Assembly (NCBI GenBank): GCA_020860025.1
Contig: JAJBVC010000173.1
Location: 1-9,309, forward strand
Source of the DNA: Clostridiales bacterium
Lineage (GTDB): Bacteria > Bacillota > Clostridia > Oscillospirales > Acutalibacteraceae
Direction: 5' to 3'
DNA: 9,309 nucleotides
Below the pieces are notes generated by a model. That model saw nothing but the letters and a program-made list of their open reading frames with translations, made no database searches and was not told where the DNA came from. Shown in pieces: positions 1-7,069 of the stretch (position 1 is the first letter of the stretch; every line of letters starts with the position of its first letter). The translations under genes and the position numbers were made by a program.

Positions 1-14
1 GAAGCTTTCTGTTT

Positions 15-37
15 CCCCCGGTAGAACCGGGGGTTTT
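15..37 (+). terminator. GC-rich hairpin with T tract (terminator-like)
   Basis: A perfect 7-bp stem, CCCCCGG at 15-21 and CCGGGGG at 27-33, closes a 5-base TAGAA loop and is followed by TTTT. It would end a plus-strand transcript coming from outside the window. Its strongly GC-rich stem stands out in this AT-rich context, so it could also be a mobile palindrome or the end of a small element. There is no gene next to it in the window to decide. Confidence 0.5.
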
Positions 38-53
38 CAGCTATTGCCGAACA

Positions 54-94
54 AATAAAGCCGTGTAAAGCGAACTACTTTACACGGCTTTATT
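54..94 (-). terminator. Intrinsic terminator of the MFS-DUF2798 unit
   Basis: A perfect 17-bp inverted repeat, AATAAAGCCGTGTAAAG at 54-70 and its complement at 78-94, surrounds a 7-base loop. It lies 6 bases past the stop of the DUF2798 gene. Read on the minus strand it ends in CTTTATTTGTT, and read on the plus strand it ends in CTTTATTACT, so it is probably bidirectional. Confidence 0.8.
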
Positions 95-100
95 ACTAAA

Positions 101-637
101 TTATTTTTTAGTATCCAATTCTTGAGCTTTACTGTTTTTCTTTTTGAACAGAAGTGAAAATAAAAATCTGCTAAACGGCGCTGCCGCAAACATATTCCAG
201 AAAAATGCCATCGGGAAATTTTTCAGAACCGTGCCAACCCAAATTGCAGGAAGATCCCACCAATTTGCACCGCCTAAAATTAAATTAAAAAGAATTGACG
301 CTACCATACTCATCGTAGGACACATTACGGCAACAGTCCCCGCCTGACGCAAAAGCTGGCAGATATAAGGATTATCCTTTTCGGGATTCGTATGCTTTGC
401 GGCGAAACTTGCTCCAAATTTATTGCCCCAAAGATTAGAAAATATAAATACGAAAACGCCCATATAAAGCGCTTCCTTAAAAGCCTCCCAAAATACAATG
501 TCGGTCATATTGCTAAAACCGCCGGCTGTGAGATTTACACCCATTTTAATCGCAATGTTGTATACCTCCATACCATAAGCCATAGAGTACGACATTATCA
601 ATCCGAAAATAACTCCCTGAAATTTTGTCTTTGGCAT
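101..637 (-). CDS. DUF2798 family membrane protein
   Basis: This 178-residue integral membrane protein matches the DUF2798 family by its opening (MPKTKFQGVIFGLIMSYSMA) and by its two tandem halves. Each half has two helices: about 9-30 and 52-70, then about 98-121 and 131-163. A short polar linker with the motif NPEKDNP sits near 84-90, and the C-terminus is lysine-rich and probably cytoplasmic. The biochemical role of the family is not known to me. The ATG is well supported by GAAGAGG six bases upstream. The gene starts 13 bases after the MFS stop and ends at a strong hairpin, so the two are cotranscribed. A role with the exporter, such as in its stability or in membrane stress, is only inference from the pairing. 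Family assignment is fairly sure; function is unknown. Confidence 0.75.
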   Translation of the reverse strand: MPKTKFQGVIFGLIMSYSMAYGMEVYNIAIKMGVNLTAGGFSNMTDIVFWEAFKEALYMGVFVFIFSNLWGNKFGASFAAKHTNPEKDNPYICQLLRQAGTVAVMCPTMSMVASILFNLILGGANWWDLPAIWVGTVLKNFPMAFFWNMFAAAPFSRFLFSLLFKKKNSKAQELDTKK

Positions 638-650
638 AATTTACCTCTTC

Positions 651-1859
651 TTATTTATTTAAGTTGTGTTTAATTCTGTATGTTATTGACGACGGATGCT
701 TTCTTCCCCAAAGAACATAAACAATTACCGAAAGCACGTTTGCAAGCGCAATTATCGTAAACATTTTGTTGTAGCCTACAGCGTCAATAAGCACACCTGC
801 GATTCCGCCGCCGAGACCTATGCCTATATCGTAAGCGCAAAGGAATGTTGAGTTAGCCGCACCACGCTCCTGAGGAGTTGAGATGTTGACCGCCATTGCC
901 TGAAGCGACGGTTCAATACCGCCGAATGCGTAGCCTGATAACGCTGCGGAAATTAAAAATGTAATATTATTCGGCACAATCGCAATCAAAAGAAGCGCTA
1001 CAAGCATACAAACATTGCAGGTATAAACAAAAATCGCTTCGCCCTTTTGGTCGGCGACCTTACCAATAAGAACACGTGTTAAAAACAGCGTTACAGCCAT
1101 AATTGTAAAGTAAAGTCCGCCCGAAAGAGTAATCTGTGAGCTTTCGTCCGCAAATTTCAGCGTATAATTTTCAAGAGCGCCGTATGTCAAAAGGAAAATA
1201 AGAACGACAGCTGAAGCCGGAAGGGCGTTCTTATCAATAAGTCCCTTAAACGAAAAAGGCTTTTTTTCAATATCAAGCTTCGGCGTTTTCAAAAATCCGA
1301 TAAGAATCAAGGAAATAAGCATTATTACACTTGCAACAATAAATAAAAGTGTAAAGCTTTTGTTCATAAGCATTTCGCCGATTGCGGGTGCGCAGGCTGT
1401 TGCAAGAGCCGTTGCCATACCGAACATACCCATACCCTCAGAAAATCTCTGCTTCGGTATAATATCCGTAGCAATAGTTGAGGTTGAAGTGTTAGAACAA
1501 GCAAGCGATATTCCGTGTGCCATTCTCAATACTACCGCAAGCGCTATTGACGAGAGCGCAGTGTAGACAAGCAAATAGCCCATAGGCATAAGCGCCATAC
1601 CGCAAAGTCCGACAACAAGCACGGCTTTACGCTTTCCGTTATCAAGAATCCAACCGACAAACGGTCTGCATATTACGGCGATAAATGAGAACAGCGTAGC
1701 GCACATACCCGAAACGCTGTCCGAATATCCCAAATAGGATATGAAAAACGGAAATGTTGAGAGTATCATCAAATGATTTAGGAAAACCAAAAAGTTAACC
1801 GCAATTATGATGATAAAATCTTTGTTCCATAATTTTACGCTGTTTTTTTCTTTTTTCAT
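651..1859 (-). CDS. MFS drug-type efflux transporter (DHA1-like)
   Basis: This 402-residue protein has the two six-helix halves and a polar central loop (about 190-212) of the major facilitator superfamily. Motif A is visible in the loop between helices 2 and 3 (GWILDNGKRK, about 69-78) and as a weaker copy in the second half (GKVADQKG, about 266-273). These features, and the glycine-rich helix 11 segment near 346-356, fit proton-driven DHA1-type exporters. Substrate cannot be read from sequence. I place the start at the ATG preceded by GGAGGT nine bases upstream. The frame stays open upstream for 42 more codons, but that stretch crosses the promoter's start region and a terminator hairpin and has no ribosome site. 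It heads a two-gene unit with the DUF2798 protein. Expression is probably set by the upstream attenuator. Confidence 0.85.
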   Translation of the reverse strand: MKKEKNSVKLWNKDFIIIIAVNFLVFLNHLMILSTFPFFISYLGYSDSVSGMCATLFSFIAVICRPFVGWILDNGKRKAVLVVGLCGMALMPMGYLLVYTALSSIALAVVLRMAHGISLACSNTSTSTIATDIIPKQRFSEGMGMFGMATALATACAPAIGEMLMNKSFTLLFIVASVIMLISLILIGFLKTPKLDIEKKPFSFKGLIDKNALPASAVVLIFLLTYGALENYTLKFADESSQITLSGGLYFTIMAVTLFLTRVLIGKVADQKGEAIFVYTCNVCMLVALLLIAIVPNNITFLISAALSGYAFGGIEPSLQAMAVNISTPQERGAANSTFLCAYDIGIGLGGGIAGVLIDAVGYNKMFTIIALANVLSVIVYVLWGRKHPSSITYRIKHNLNK

Positions 1860-1887
1860 AAAATAATTACCTCCGATAAAAATAATT

Positions 1888-1941
1888 GTGCGTAAAAAAA
1901 TAAAAAACGTGCCCAAATCCAATCTGGATTTACGCACGTTT
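1888..1941 (-). promoter_or_regulatory. Leader transcription attenuator before the MFS gene
   Basis: Between the promoter and the MFS ribosome site, the minus strand forms a hairpin. AAACGTGC (plus 1934-1941 complement) pairs with GCACGTTT (1905-1912). It continues past a 2x2 internal loop with a 7-bp inner stem, closed by a 3-base loop. A tract of 6 T, A, 7 T follows, which is a textbook intrinsic terminator inside the 5' leader. The left arm can instead pair perfectly over nine bases with sequence beyond the T tract (plus 1888-1896 with 1929-1937). That would break the terminator. The same hairpin may also stop readthrough from the thiI operon, which has no other terminator. Confidence 0.65.
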
Positions 1942-1945
1942 GCCA

Positions 1946-1965
1946 CTCGATTTATTTCTCGATTT
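1946..1965. repeat. Tandem CTCGATTT copies in the MFS leader
   Basis: CTCGATTT occurs at 1946-1953 and again at 1958-1965, 12 bases apart, just downstream of the predicted transcript start. Two copies near one helical turn apart could be a repressor or activator site, or may be chance in AT-rich DNA. Confidence 0.25.
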
Positions 1966-1989
1966 CTATTCATATTTTTCAGCATTTGA

Positions 1990-2019
1990 ATTATAGCACT
2001 AAAAAATATAAAAAGTCAA
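1990..2019 (-). promoter_or_regulatory. Promoter of the MFS-DUF2798 unit
   Basis: On the minus strand a -35 TTGACT (plus 2014-2019) and a perfect -10 TATAAT (plus 1990-1995) are separated by 18 bp. The -10 is preceded by TG one base away, making an extended -10. Transcription would start near 1983. It sits directly after the stop of the sortase-like gene, so the exporter has its own start independent of the upstream operon. Confidence 0.75.
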
Positions 2020-2025
2020 GAATTT

Positions 2026-3159
2026 TTACTTGTAATCGCTGATACTTTTTTGCACTGTTTCAGTCTCGCCCGTATCGCTTGTAACGATAATTTCGGGGTA
2101 CCAATTCGATGAGAATTTATAAGGATTATCCTCATTTTGTTCATCATAAATAACCTGTGGGTAATGAACATTATCCTTGTCGCTTGCCGTTGGCAAATCA
2201 TCCGTATCGTCACGCAAAACACCAACTACAACGAATTTAAAATCATCATGAAAATCAGTCTCGCACACAAATGTTATAAGCTCGTCATTTCGTGTTAAAG
2301 TTATACCCGTGTCATAGAGAAAACGGCTTTGCAAACGGTCAAAATAATCCGAAAAACTGTCAGTCGTCATAACCTCTGTAACGCTGTACGGGAAGATGTA
2401 ACCGTTATCGTCATCGGCATTTGTATTTGTATAATATGCACCAACTATTTTATATGTGTATTCATCATAAAAATCAGAATACAAAACATATTTTTGCGAA
2501 TCGTTATAAGATTCGGCGTCTTTGTAATACTCCTCCAAATCATCATTTTGAAGATATATTACACGATTGAAAGTTTCAGCACCGCTTGTACTTTTTTGAA
2601 GATACACATTGTCATCGCTTTTATTGCTGAAAACGGCTGTTTTTAAATCCAAATCGCCGATTTCAAGATAGCCTGAGGCAGTTGGATTTTCACCCAAAAT
2701 ATCACAGTATTTTTCCATCATTCCGACAGAAAATTCAGCGTCGGGATACTTTTCTTTATAAGGCTCAAGATACGCTTCCTGCGATTTCTGCACGCCGAAA
2801 ACTGTTCCCAGCACAACAGCAATAACAACAATAACAGCGCCCAAAGCGATAAAGAATTTTTTTGTAAAAATCTTTTTAAAATCAATATTTTTAAGCGTTT
2901 GTTTAATTTTGTTTTTTGCATTACTTAAAATATTATTTATCTTTATTTTTATCTTTTTTGTTTTGGACTCTTTATTTTCCTGAGGCTCGTCAAGAGTGTT
3001 CTCATTTTGATTTTCGTCAAAACTGCTTTCTCTTGCAAAGTCTATTTTTTCAAGGGGCTTTTTCGGTGACGGCGGCAACGGCTCGCCGCTGTTTTTAAGT
3101 TCCTTGTCCTTATTAAAATCCTCAAGAATTTTTAAAATATCGTCTTTTTCACTGCTCAT
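2026..3159 (-). CDS. Membrane-anchored sortase-B-like protein, catalytic residues lost
   Basis: 377 residues. An acidic, proline-containing cytoplasmic stretch (1-65) and a lysine-rich segment lead to one transmembrane helix (about 102-123). The remaining C-terminal part is extracellular. It resembles class B sortases in order: GYLEIGDLDL (163-172), VIYLQN (200-205) where VIYGHN is expected, YDEYTYKIVGAYYT, then LYDTGITLTRNDELITFV and FKFVVVGVLR (307-316). In my by-eye alignment the catalytic His becomes Gln204, the TLxTC Cys becomes Glu300 (with Cys299 beside it), and the Arg becomes Lys308. The only histidines, 304 and 332, lie in the C-terminal part. Peptide transfer activity is therefore unlikely; a binding or sensing role is inference. 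The ATG lies one base after the thiI stop, with AAAGGTGAT inside the end of thiI, so it is translationally coupled as the last gene of the operon. The fold call is moderate. Confidence 0.6.
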   Translation of the reverse strand: MSSEKDDILKILEDFNKDKELKNSGEPLPPSPKKPLEKIDFARESSFDENQNENTLDEPQENKESKTKKIKIKINNILSNAKNKIKQTLKNIDFKKIFTKKFFIALGAVIVVIAVVLGTVFGVQKSQEAYLEPYKEKYPDAEFSVGMMEKYCDILGENPTASGYLEIGDLDLKTAVFSNKSDDNVYLQKSTSGAETFNRVIYLQNDDLEEYYKDAESYNDSQKYVLYSDFYDEYTYKIVGAYYTNTNADDDNGYIFPYSVTEVMTTDSFSDYFDRLQSRFLYDTGITLTRNDELITFVCETDFHDDFKFVVVGVLRDDTDDLPTASDKDNVHYPQVIYDEQNEDNPYKFSSNWYPEIIVTSDTGETETVQKSISDYK

Positions 3160-3160
3160 A

Positions 3161-4333
3161 TTATTTAATAATCACCTTTTTAGCATTGCTTACAGCAGTT
3201 TCAATCATAATATCAAGATTTTTTATCTGAGCCTCGGCGGCAAGTACGTCGTCGATATGAGGTCTTGTTTTAGGATGCTTCGGAGTAAATACGGTACAGC
3301 AGTCCTCATACGGCTGAATTGACGTTTCAAAAGTGTTAATCTTACGTGAAACGGCTATAATTTCCTCCTTGTCCATTCCGATACAAGGACGAAAAACAGG
3401 CATATCAACAGCACAGTCTGTACAAGCAAGAGCATACATAGTCTGACTTGCAACCTGCCCTACGCTCTCGCCTGTTATGAGCGCACTGCAATTTTGAAAC
3501 TTAGCAAGCCTTTCGGCAATCATCATCATAACCCTGCGCATAATTACAGTAAAATATTCTTCGGGGCAAAAATCACGTATCGCTTCCTGGATTTCCGTAA
3601 ACTTAACAACATAAGTAGTTATAACGCCCGAATATTCGGCAACACGCTTTAAAAGCTCCATAACCTTCATCTCGGCAAGCTCCGACGTATAAGGCGGTGA
3701 AGCAAAATGAATTGCACAAAGCTCAATTCCCCTTTTAGCCATCATATATGCCGCAACGGGAGAATCAATACCGCCGCTGATTAAAATTCCGGCTCTGCCG
3801 CTCGTTCCTGTAGGCATTCCGCCTGCGCCTTTAATATTATTACCACGGACAAAGGCATACTTGTCTCTTACCTCGACTGTAACGATAATATCGGGATTAT
3901 GCACATCAACCTTTAGGTTTTTGAATTTTGACAGCAGATAACCGCCGAGTTCTCTGCTGATTTCAGGCGATTTCATAGGGAATTTTTTATCGGAGCGTTT
4001 TGCCTCTACCTTAAATGTTTTGGCATCTTCAAGCTGTTCCTTAAGATAAGACTGAGCCGTTTTTTTAATTGAGTCAAAATCCTTTTCGCAAACACAGGCA
4101 CGTGAAAGTGCAGCAATACCGAACACCTTTGAAATTCTGTCAACAGCATCATCTAAATCTATATCGTCATCGACAGGGTCAACCATAATGGTTGACTGAC
4201 TTTTTGTAAAAGTAAATTCGCCTAAATCCCTGATTCTCTTTTTCATATTTTTGATGAGTATATCCTCAAACGAACTGCGGTTAAGCCCTTTAAGCGCTAA
4301 CTCACCGTTTTTTATTAAAATGATTTCTTTCAT
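3161..4333 (-). CDS. thiI: tRNA 4-thiouridine sulfurtransferase ThiI
   Basis: ThiI adenylates uridine 8 of tRNA and replaces its oxygen with sulfur passed from a cysteine desulfurase. In some bacteria it also supplies sulfur for the thiamine thiazole. The 390 residues show the N-terminal ferredoxin-like region (KNGELALKGLNRSSFE, 8-23), a THUMP domain (about 60-165), then the PP-loop pyrophosphatase domain with the ATP-binding motif SGGIDSPVAAYMM (186-198). Conserved ITGESVGQVASQT (286-298) and PYEDCCTVFTP (341-351) follow; one of the paired cysteines 345/346 probably matches the acceptor cysteine of E. coli ThiI. There is no C-terminal rhodanese domain, as is usual in Firmicutes, so sulfur should come directly from the partner desulfurase. 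That gene lies 9 bases upstream, with the AAAGGAT ribosome site overlapping its last codons. Assignment is secure. Confidence 0.96.
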   Translation of the reverse strand: MKEIILIKNGELALKGLNRSSFEDILIKNMKKRIRDLGEFTFTKSQSTIMVDPVDDDIDLDDAVDRISKVFGIAALSRACVCEKDFDSIKKTAQSYLKEQLEDAKTFKVEAKRSDKKFPMKSPEISRELGGYLLSKFKNLKVDVHNPDIIVTVEVRDKYAFVRGNNIKGAGGMPTGTSGRAGILISGGIDSPVAAYMMAKRGIELCAIHFASPPYTSELAEMKVMELLKRVAEYSGVITTYVVKFTEIQEAIRDFCPEEYFTVIMRRVMMMIAERLAKFQNCSALITGESVGQVASQTMYALACTDCAVDMPVFRPCIGMDKEEIIAVSRKINTFETSIQPYEDCCTVFTPKHPKTRPHIDDVLAAEAQIKNLDIMIETAVSNAKKVIIK

Positions 4334-4342
4334 ACGTTTATG

Positions 4343-5491
4343 TTATCCTTTTGGATGTTTTTTTATCAAATCGTTAAGCGACGAAATGAGCAAATCAACA
4401 TCTTCTTTTGTATTGTATCTTGAAAAGCTTATTCTTATACTTTTATCTATTATTTCATCACTAAGCCCCATTGCGCTTAAAACGTGGCTTCTTTTGCCTT
4501 TTGCGCAGGCAGAGCCGTTGCTGACGTAGACCTGGTAATTTGACGAAAGTTCCTGAATAACCGTCTGACTTCTCATAAAAGTAGGAACATATAAATTTAT
4601 AATGTACGGTGAAGAATCGGCGGGATTATTTATAACAACTCCGTCAATATCCGAAAGCTTTTGCCTTGCATAAGCGCAAAGCTGTGAAATATTTTCTTTT
4701 TGCTCGGAGGCAGACGGCAAAGCCTTTACAGCCGCCGCAAATCCTGCAATAAGCGGTGCGCTTTCGGTACCCGGGCGCAAACGCTGCTCCTGCTCGCCGC
4801 CGAATGTAATTGAAAAGTTCTGGCTTGTTAAATGTGCGCTTTTGCTCACGTAAAGCGCTCCGACACCTTTAGGCCCATGAATTTTATGAGCGGAAACCGT
4901 AATTAAGTCAGCACCGAGTTTTTTTGCGTTTATCGGTATTTTGCCGTAAGCCTGCACGCAGTCTATATGTATAAGTGCAGGAGCGTTCGCCTTTTTAACA
5001 GCACGTGAAATTGATTTTACAGGCATCAAAGTGCCGACCTCGTTATTTATATACATAACAGAAACGAGAATGGTTTTGCTGTTTACAGCGTCAAAAATCT
5101 GTTCTTCCGTTATATTGCCGTTTTTATCCGGCTGAAGATATATAACCTCAAAGCCCTGCTTTTCAAGTTCATTGACCGACTGTAAAACACTCTCATGCTC
5201 AACGGCTGTAGTTACTATTGTGTTTCCGAGACGTTTTTTTGCCTTAACCGCACCGAAAACGGCAAGATTATTAGCCTCGGTACCGCCCGATGTAAAAATA
5301 ATTTCTTCACGCTCGGCTGAAAGTGAATTTGCTATTATGGAACGTGCAAGTATTATTTCTTTCATAGCGTCAATGCCTAAATTATGCAGACTTGACGGAT
5401 TGCCGTAATTGCTCTCCATCATCTTTACTACCGCTTCAACACATTCCCTGCACGGCTTTGTCGTTGCTGAGTTATCGAGATATGCGCTCAT
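4343..5491 (-). CDS. Cysteine desulfurase (NifS/IscS family, NifZ-like partner of ThiI)
   Basis: A PLP enzyme that takes sulfur from L-cysteine as an enzyme persulfide, leaving alanine. The 382 residues carry the family marks in order: YLDNSATTKP (4-13), SGGTEANN (68-75), His99 in VEHESV, HIDCVQAYGKI (175-185), the PLP lysine Lys203 in SAHKIHGPKG, RPGTE (239-243), and catalytic Cys329 in NGSACAKGKRSH. Its length is normal for the family. The start ATG overlaps the stop of the HAD-Nudix gene as ATGA, indicating translational coupling. In Bacillus subtilis the desulfurase next to thiI (NifZ) is dedicated to ThiI rather than to Fe-S assembly. The same arrangement here, with no iscU or sufU in view, suggests the same role. 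Family is secure; the dedicated role is inferred from position. Confidence 0.93.
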   Translation of the reverse strand: MSAYLDNSATTKPCRECVEAVVKMMESNYGNPSSLHNLGIDAMKEIILARSIIANSLSAEREEIIFTSGGTEANNLAVFGAVKAKKRLGNTIVTTAVEHESVLQSVNELEKQGFEVIYLQPDKNGNITEEQIFDAVNSKTILVSVMYINNEVGTLMPVKSISRAVKKANAPALIHIDCVQAYGKIPINAKKLGADLITVSAHKIHGPKGVGALYVSKSAHLTSQNFSITFGGEQEQRLRPGTESAPLIAGFAAAVKALPSASEQKENISQLCAYARQKLSDIDGVVINNPADSSPYIINLYVPTFMRSQTVIQELSSNYQVYVSNGSACAKGKRSHVLSAMGLSDEIIDKSIRISFSRYNTKEDVDLLISSLNDLIKKHPKG

Positions 5492-6663
5492 ATTTTTAAC
5501 AGTTCCTTTATCTTAAATACGGCGCAAATAGTTTTTGCGTCTTTGATTTCGCCGTTCATTATTCGTGTTACACATTCGTTAATAGGCATTTTCGTAACGT
5601 CAAGAAATTCATCGCAATCAAGATTTTGCTCACCGAATGTCAAACCCGTGGCATAATAAAGACGTATAATTTCACTGCAATAACCGGGAGTCGGGTAAAT
5701 CTCACCGAGCGATTCAAACGTCTGTGCCGTTGCACCGCATTCCTCGCTGAATTCACGCAGGCCGGCTTCCTTTGGGTCTTCACCCTTTTCAAGCTTGCCG
5801 GCGGGAATTTCATAAATAGTTTCCTTATAAGGATAACGAAACTGGCGAACAAGCAAAATTTCATTGTTCTCCGTAAGTCCTACAATTCCTACTCCGCCCG
5901 GATGATCAACAACCTCACGCTCTGCCGTAGTGCCGTCAACCATCATAACCGTATCGTTATGAACGCTTATAATTCTTCCGCTGAAAATACCCTGAACATC
6001 CTCTGTCTGCTCATAAAATCCGAGAGCGATTGATTCAATATCAAATGGCTTGTCTATAATAAATTTCGCTCCCGCTTCAATATGCTCAAATTTTGAGCCA
6101 TAGCCCCAAAGAACGCCGACGCTGTCAATCATATTTGCTTTTGCGCCGTCTATATCATACTTTTTGTCTCCGACAACAAACATCTCGTTGCCCGAAAATT
6201 CAAGCTCCCTTGCGCAGCGTGATATAATATTTGCCTTTGATTCGCAGTCAGCCGTAAAGCTTACACCGCAAATAACATCAAAATATTGTTTAATGCCGAA
6301 ATGTTCAAGCAATGTTTCAATATAATCCTGTGGCTTTGACGAGGCGATTCCCATTTTGATTCCGTCTTTTTTTAGAGAAAAAAGAAGCTCCTTTATCCCG
6401 TCATAAAGACAGCTTTCAAATACACCCTTATTTGTATAGCGTTCACGGAATTTTTTAACAAGCTCCGCCGCCTCAACAGGGTCTGCGCCGAATTTCTCCT
6501 GAAATGTTACGAGAAGCGGCGGCCCTATAAAGCAATTTAGTTCTTCATTTTCGGGCGCTTCATAGCCGAAAGCTTCAAGAGCGAATTTTGCACTCTTTTT
6601 AATACCCTCTCCGGTGTCGCATATTGTTCCGTCAAAATCAAATATTACAGCCTTGTATTGCAT
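5488..6663 (-). CDS. HAD 5'-nucleotidase-like / ADP-ribose pyrophosphatase (Nudix) fusion
   Basis: One continuous 391-residue frame holds two complete enzymes. Residues 1-215 are a HAD hydrolase: DFDGT (9-13, nucleophile Asp9, acid Asp11), GPPLLVTF (47-54) in the cap, ASSKP (107-111), and GDKKYD (165-170), with GVLWGYGS (183-190) after it. The GPPL and GYGS segments fit the 5'-nucleotidase-type branch near phosphoglycolate phosphatases. Residues about 222-391 are a full NudF-like domain: VRQFRYP, IPAGKLE, and a perfect Nudix box GX5EX7REUXEEXGU at 289-311, followed by YPTPGY. Nudix would split ADP-ribose into AMP and ribose 5-phosphate, and the HAD part could dephosphorylate the product. The substrates are inferred from family. 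The ATG overlaps the thioesterase stop as TAATG, and the gene's end overlaps the desulfurase start. There is no sign of frameshift at the junction. Confidence 0.9.
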   Translation of the reverse strand: MQYKAVIFDFDGTICDTGEGIKKSAKFALEAFGYEAPENEELNCFIGPPLLVTFQEKFGADPVEAAELVKKFRERYTNKGVFESCLYDGIKELLFSLKKDGIKMGIASSKPQDYIETLLEHFGIKQYFDVICGVSFTADCESKANIISRCARELEFSGNEMFVVGDKKYDIDGAKANMIDSVGVLWGYGSKFEHIEAGAKFIIDKPFDIESIALGFYEQTEDVQGIFSGRIISVHNDTVMMVDGTTAEREVVDHPGGVGIVGLTENNEILLVRQFRYPYKETIYEIPAGKLEKGEDPKEAGLREFSEECGATAQTFESLGEIYPTPGYCSEIIRLYYATGLTFGEQNLDCDEFLDVTKMPINECVTRIMNGEIKDAKTICAVFKIKELLKI

Positions 6664-7049
6664 TATCGGTTCACCCTTTTCATAAATTCCTCATCATTAA
6701 CCAAAAAGCGTTCGATTGTGCCTTTGCCAATCTCATCGCCATTGCCGTTTTTTGCCGTAAGAGAAAAAGTCAAACGTCTGTCCGAAACCTGTTCAAGAAC
6801 AGCCTGAGCTGTAATAATCTCGCCAACAGCGCTCGGCCTTTTATGAACAATGTTAATTTGAGTTCCGACAGTAGTTTCACCGCTTTCAAGCAGCGACTCA
6901 CACGCTTTGCACGTTGCCTTTTCCATCAGTGCTATCATTATCGGCGTTCCCAAAACAGGAAGCGAACCCGAACCGACGCTTATTGCAGTGTCGCTGTTTT
7001 CAACTTTCATTTGCGCATTGCCGATTAGTTTTTCTTTAAATTCTTTCAC
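6663..7049 (-). CDS. FlK-like hotdog acyl-CoA thioesterase
   Basis: A 128-residue single hotdog-fold protein resembling the fluoroacetyl-CoA thioesterase FlK and its many uncharacterised relatives. The three positions used by FlK can be seen: Thr in LGTPIMIALMEKATCK, Glu a few residues later in the same helix (LMEKA), and His in INIVHKRPSAVG. The family hydrolyses short acyl-CoA thioesters; the real substrate here is unknown. I chose the GTG start at 7049, giving MKEFKEKL, because GAGGTG lies six bases upstream of it. The GTG at 7058 lies inside that ribosome site. It is the first gene of the operon, about 14 bases after the predicted transcript start, and its stop overlaps the next start (TAATG). 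Nothing links it chemically to sulfur transfer. Confidence 0.82.
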   Translation of the reverse strand: MKEFKEKLIGNAQMKVENSDTAISVGSGSLPVLGTPIMIALMEKATCKACESLLESGETTVGTQINIVHKRPSAVGEIITAQAVLEQVSDRRLTFSLTAKNGNGDEIGKGTIERFLVNDEEFMKRVNR

Positions 7050-7069
7050 TATTAACACCTCGGTTTAAT

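Larger units (their letters stand above)
1860..1985 (-). other. Possible leader peptide frame, in frame with the MFS gene
   Basis: An open frame starts with ATG codons at 1985 and 1973 and runs through the terminator hairpin without a stop into the MFS start. Its early part is arginine-rich; from the second ATG it reads MNRNREINR. The R-N-R near the N-terminus fits the +X+ pattern of macrolide-arrest leader peptides such as those of some erm genes (established for those families). Against translation: neither ATG has a Shine-Dalgarno sequence, and the predicted transcript start falls at about 1983. It may be untranslated or leaderless. Confidence 0.25.

Noticed and set aside
15..33. A CRISPR-like repeat
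   Set aside because: There is only one copy, with no spacers and no cas gene in the window.
1860..1985. Use of the upstream ATG as the true MFS start
   Set aside because: The extension crosses the predicted transcript start and a terminator hairpin and lacks a ribosome site, whereas the internal ATG has GGAGGT and gives a normal MFS length.
1860..1985. A known riboswitch or T-box in the MFS leader
   Set aside because: The leader is short and has no conserved T-box sequence or recognisable aptamer core; only a terminator and an alternative pairing are visible.
2016..2225. A 69-codon minus-strand frame overlapping the end of the sortase-like gene
   Set aside because: It is an out-of-frame shadow whose end falls inside the MFS promoter.
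5626..6033. A 135-codon plus-strand frame inside the HAD-Nudix gene
   Set aside because: It is a shadow of a well-supported gene with intact motifs on the other strand; it has no ribosome site or promoter.
6624..7028. A 134-codon plus-strand frame over the thioesterase gene
   Set aside because: The minus-strand thioesterase has recognisable catalytic positions and operon coupling; this frame has neither.
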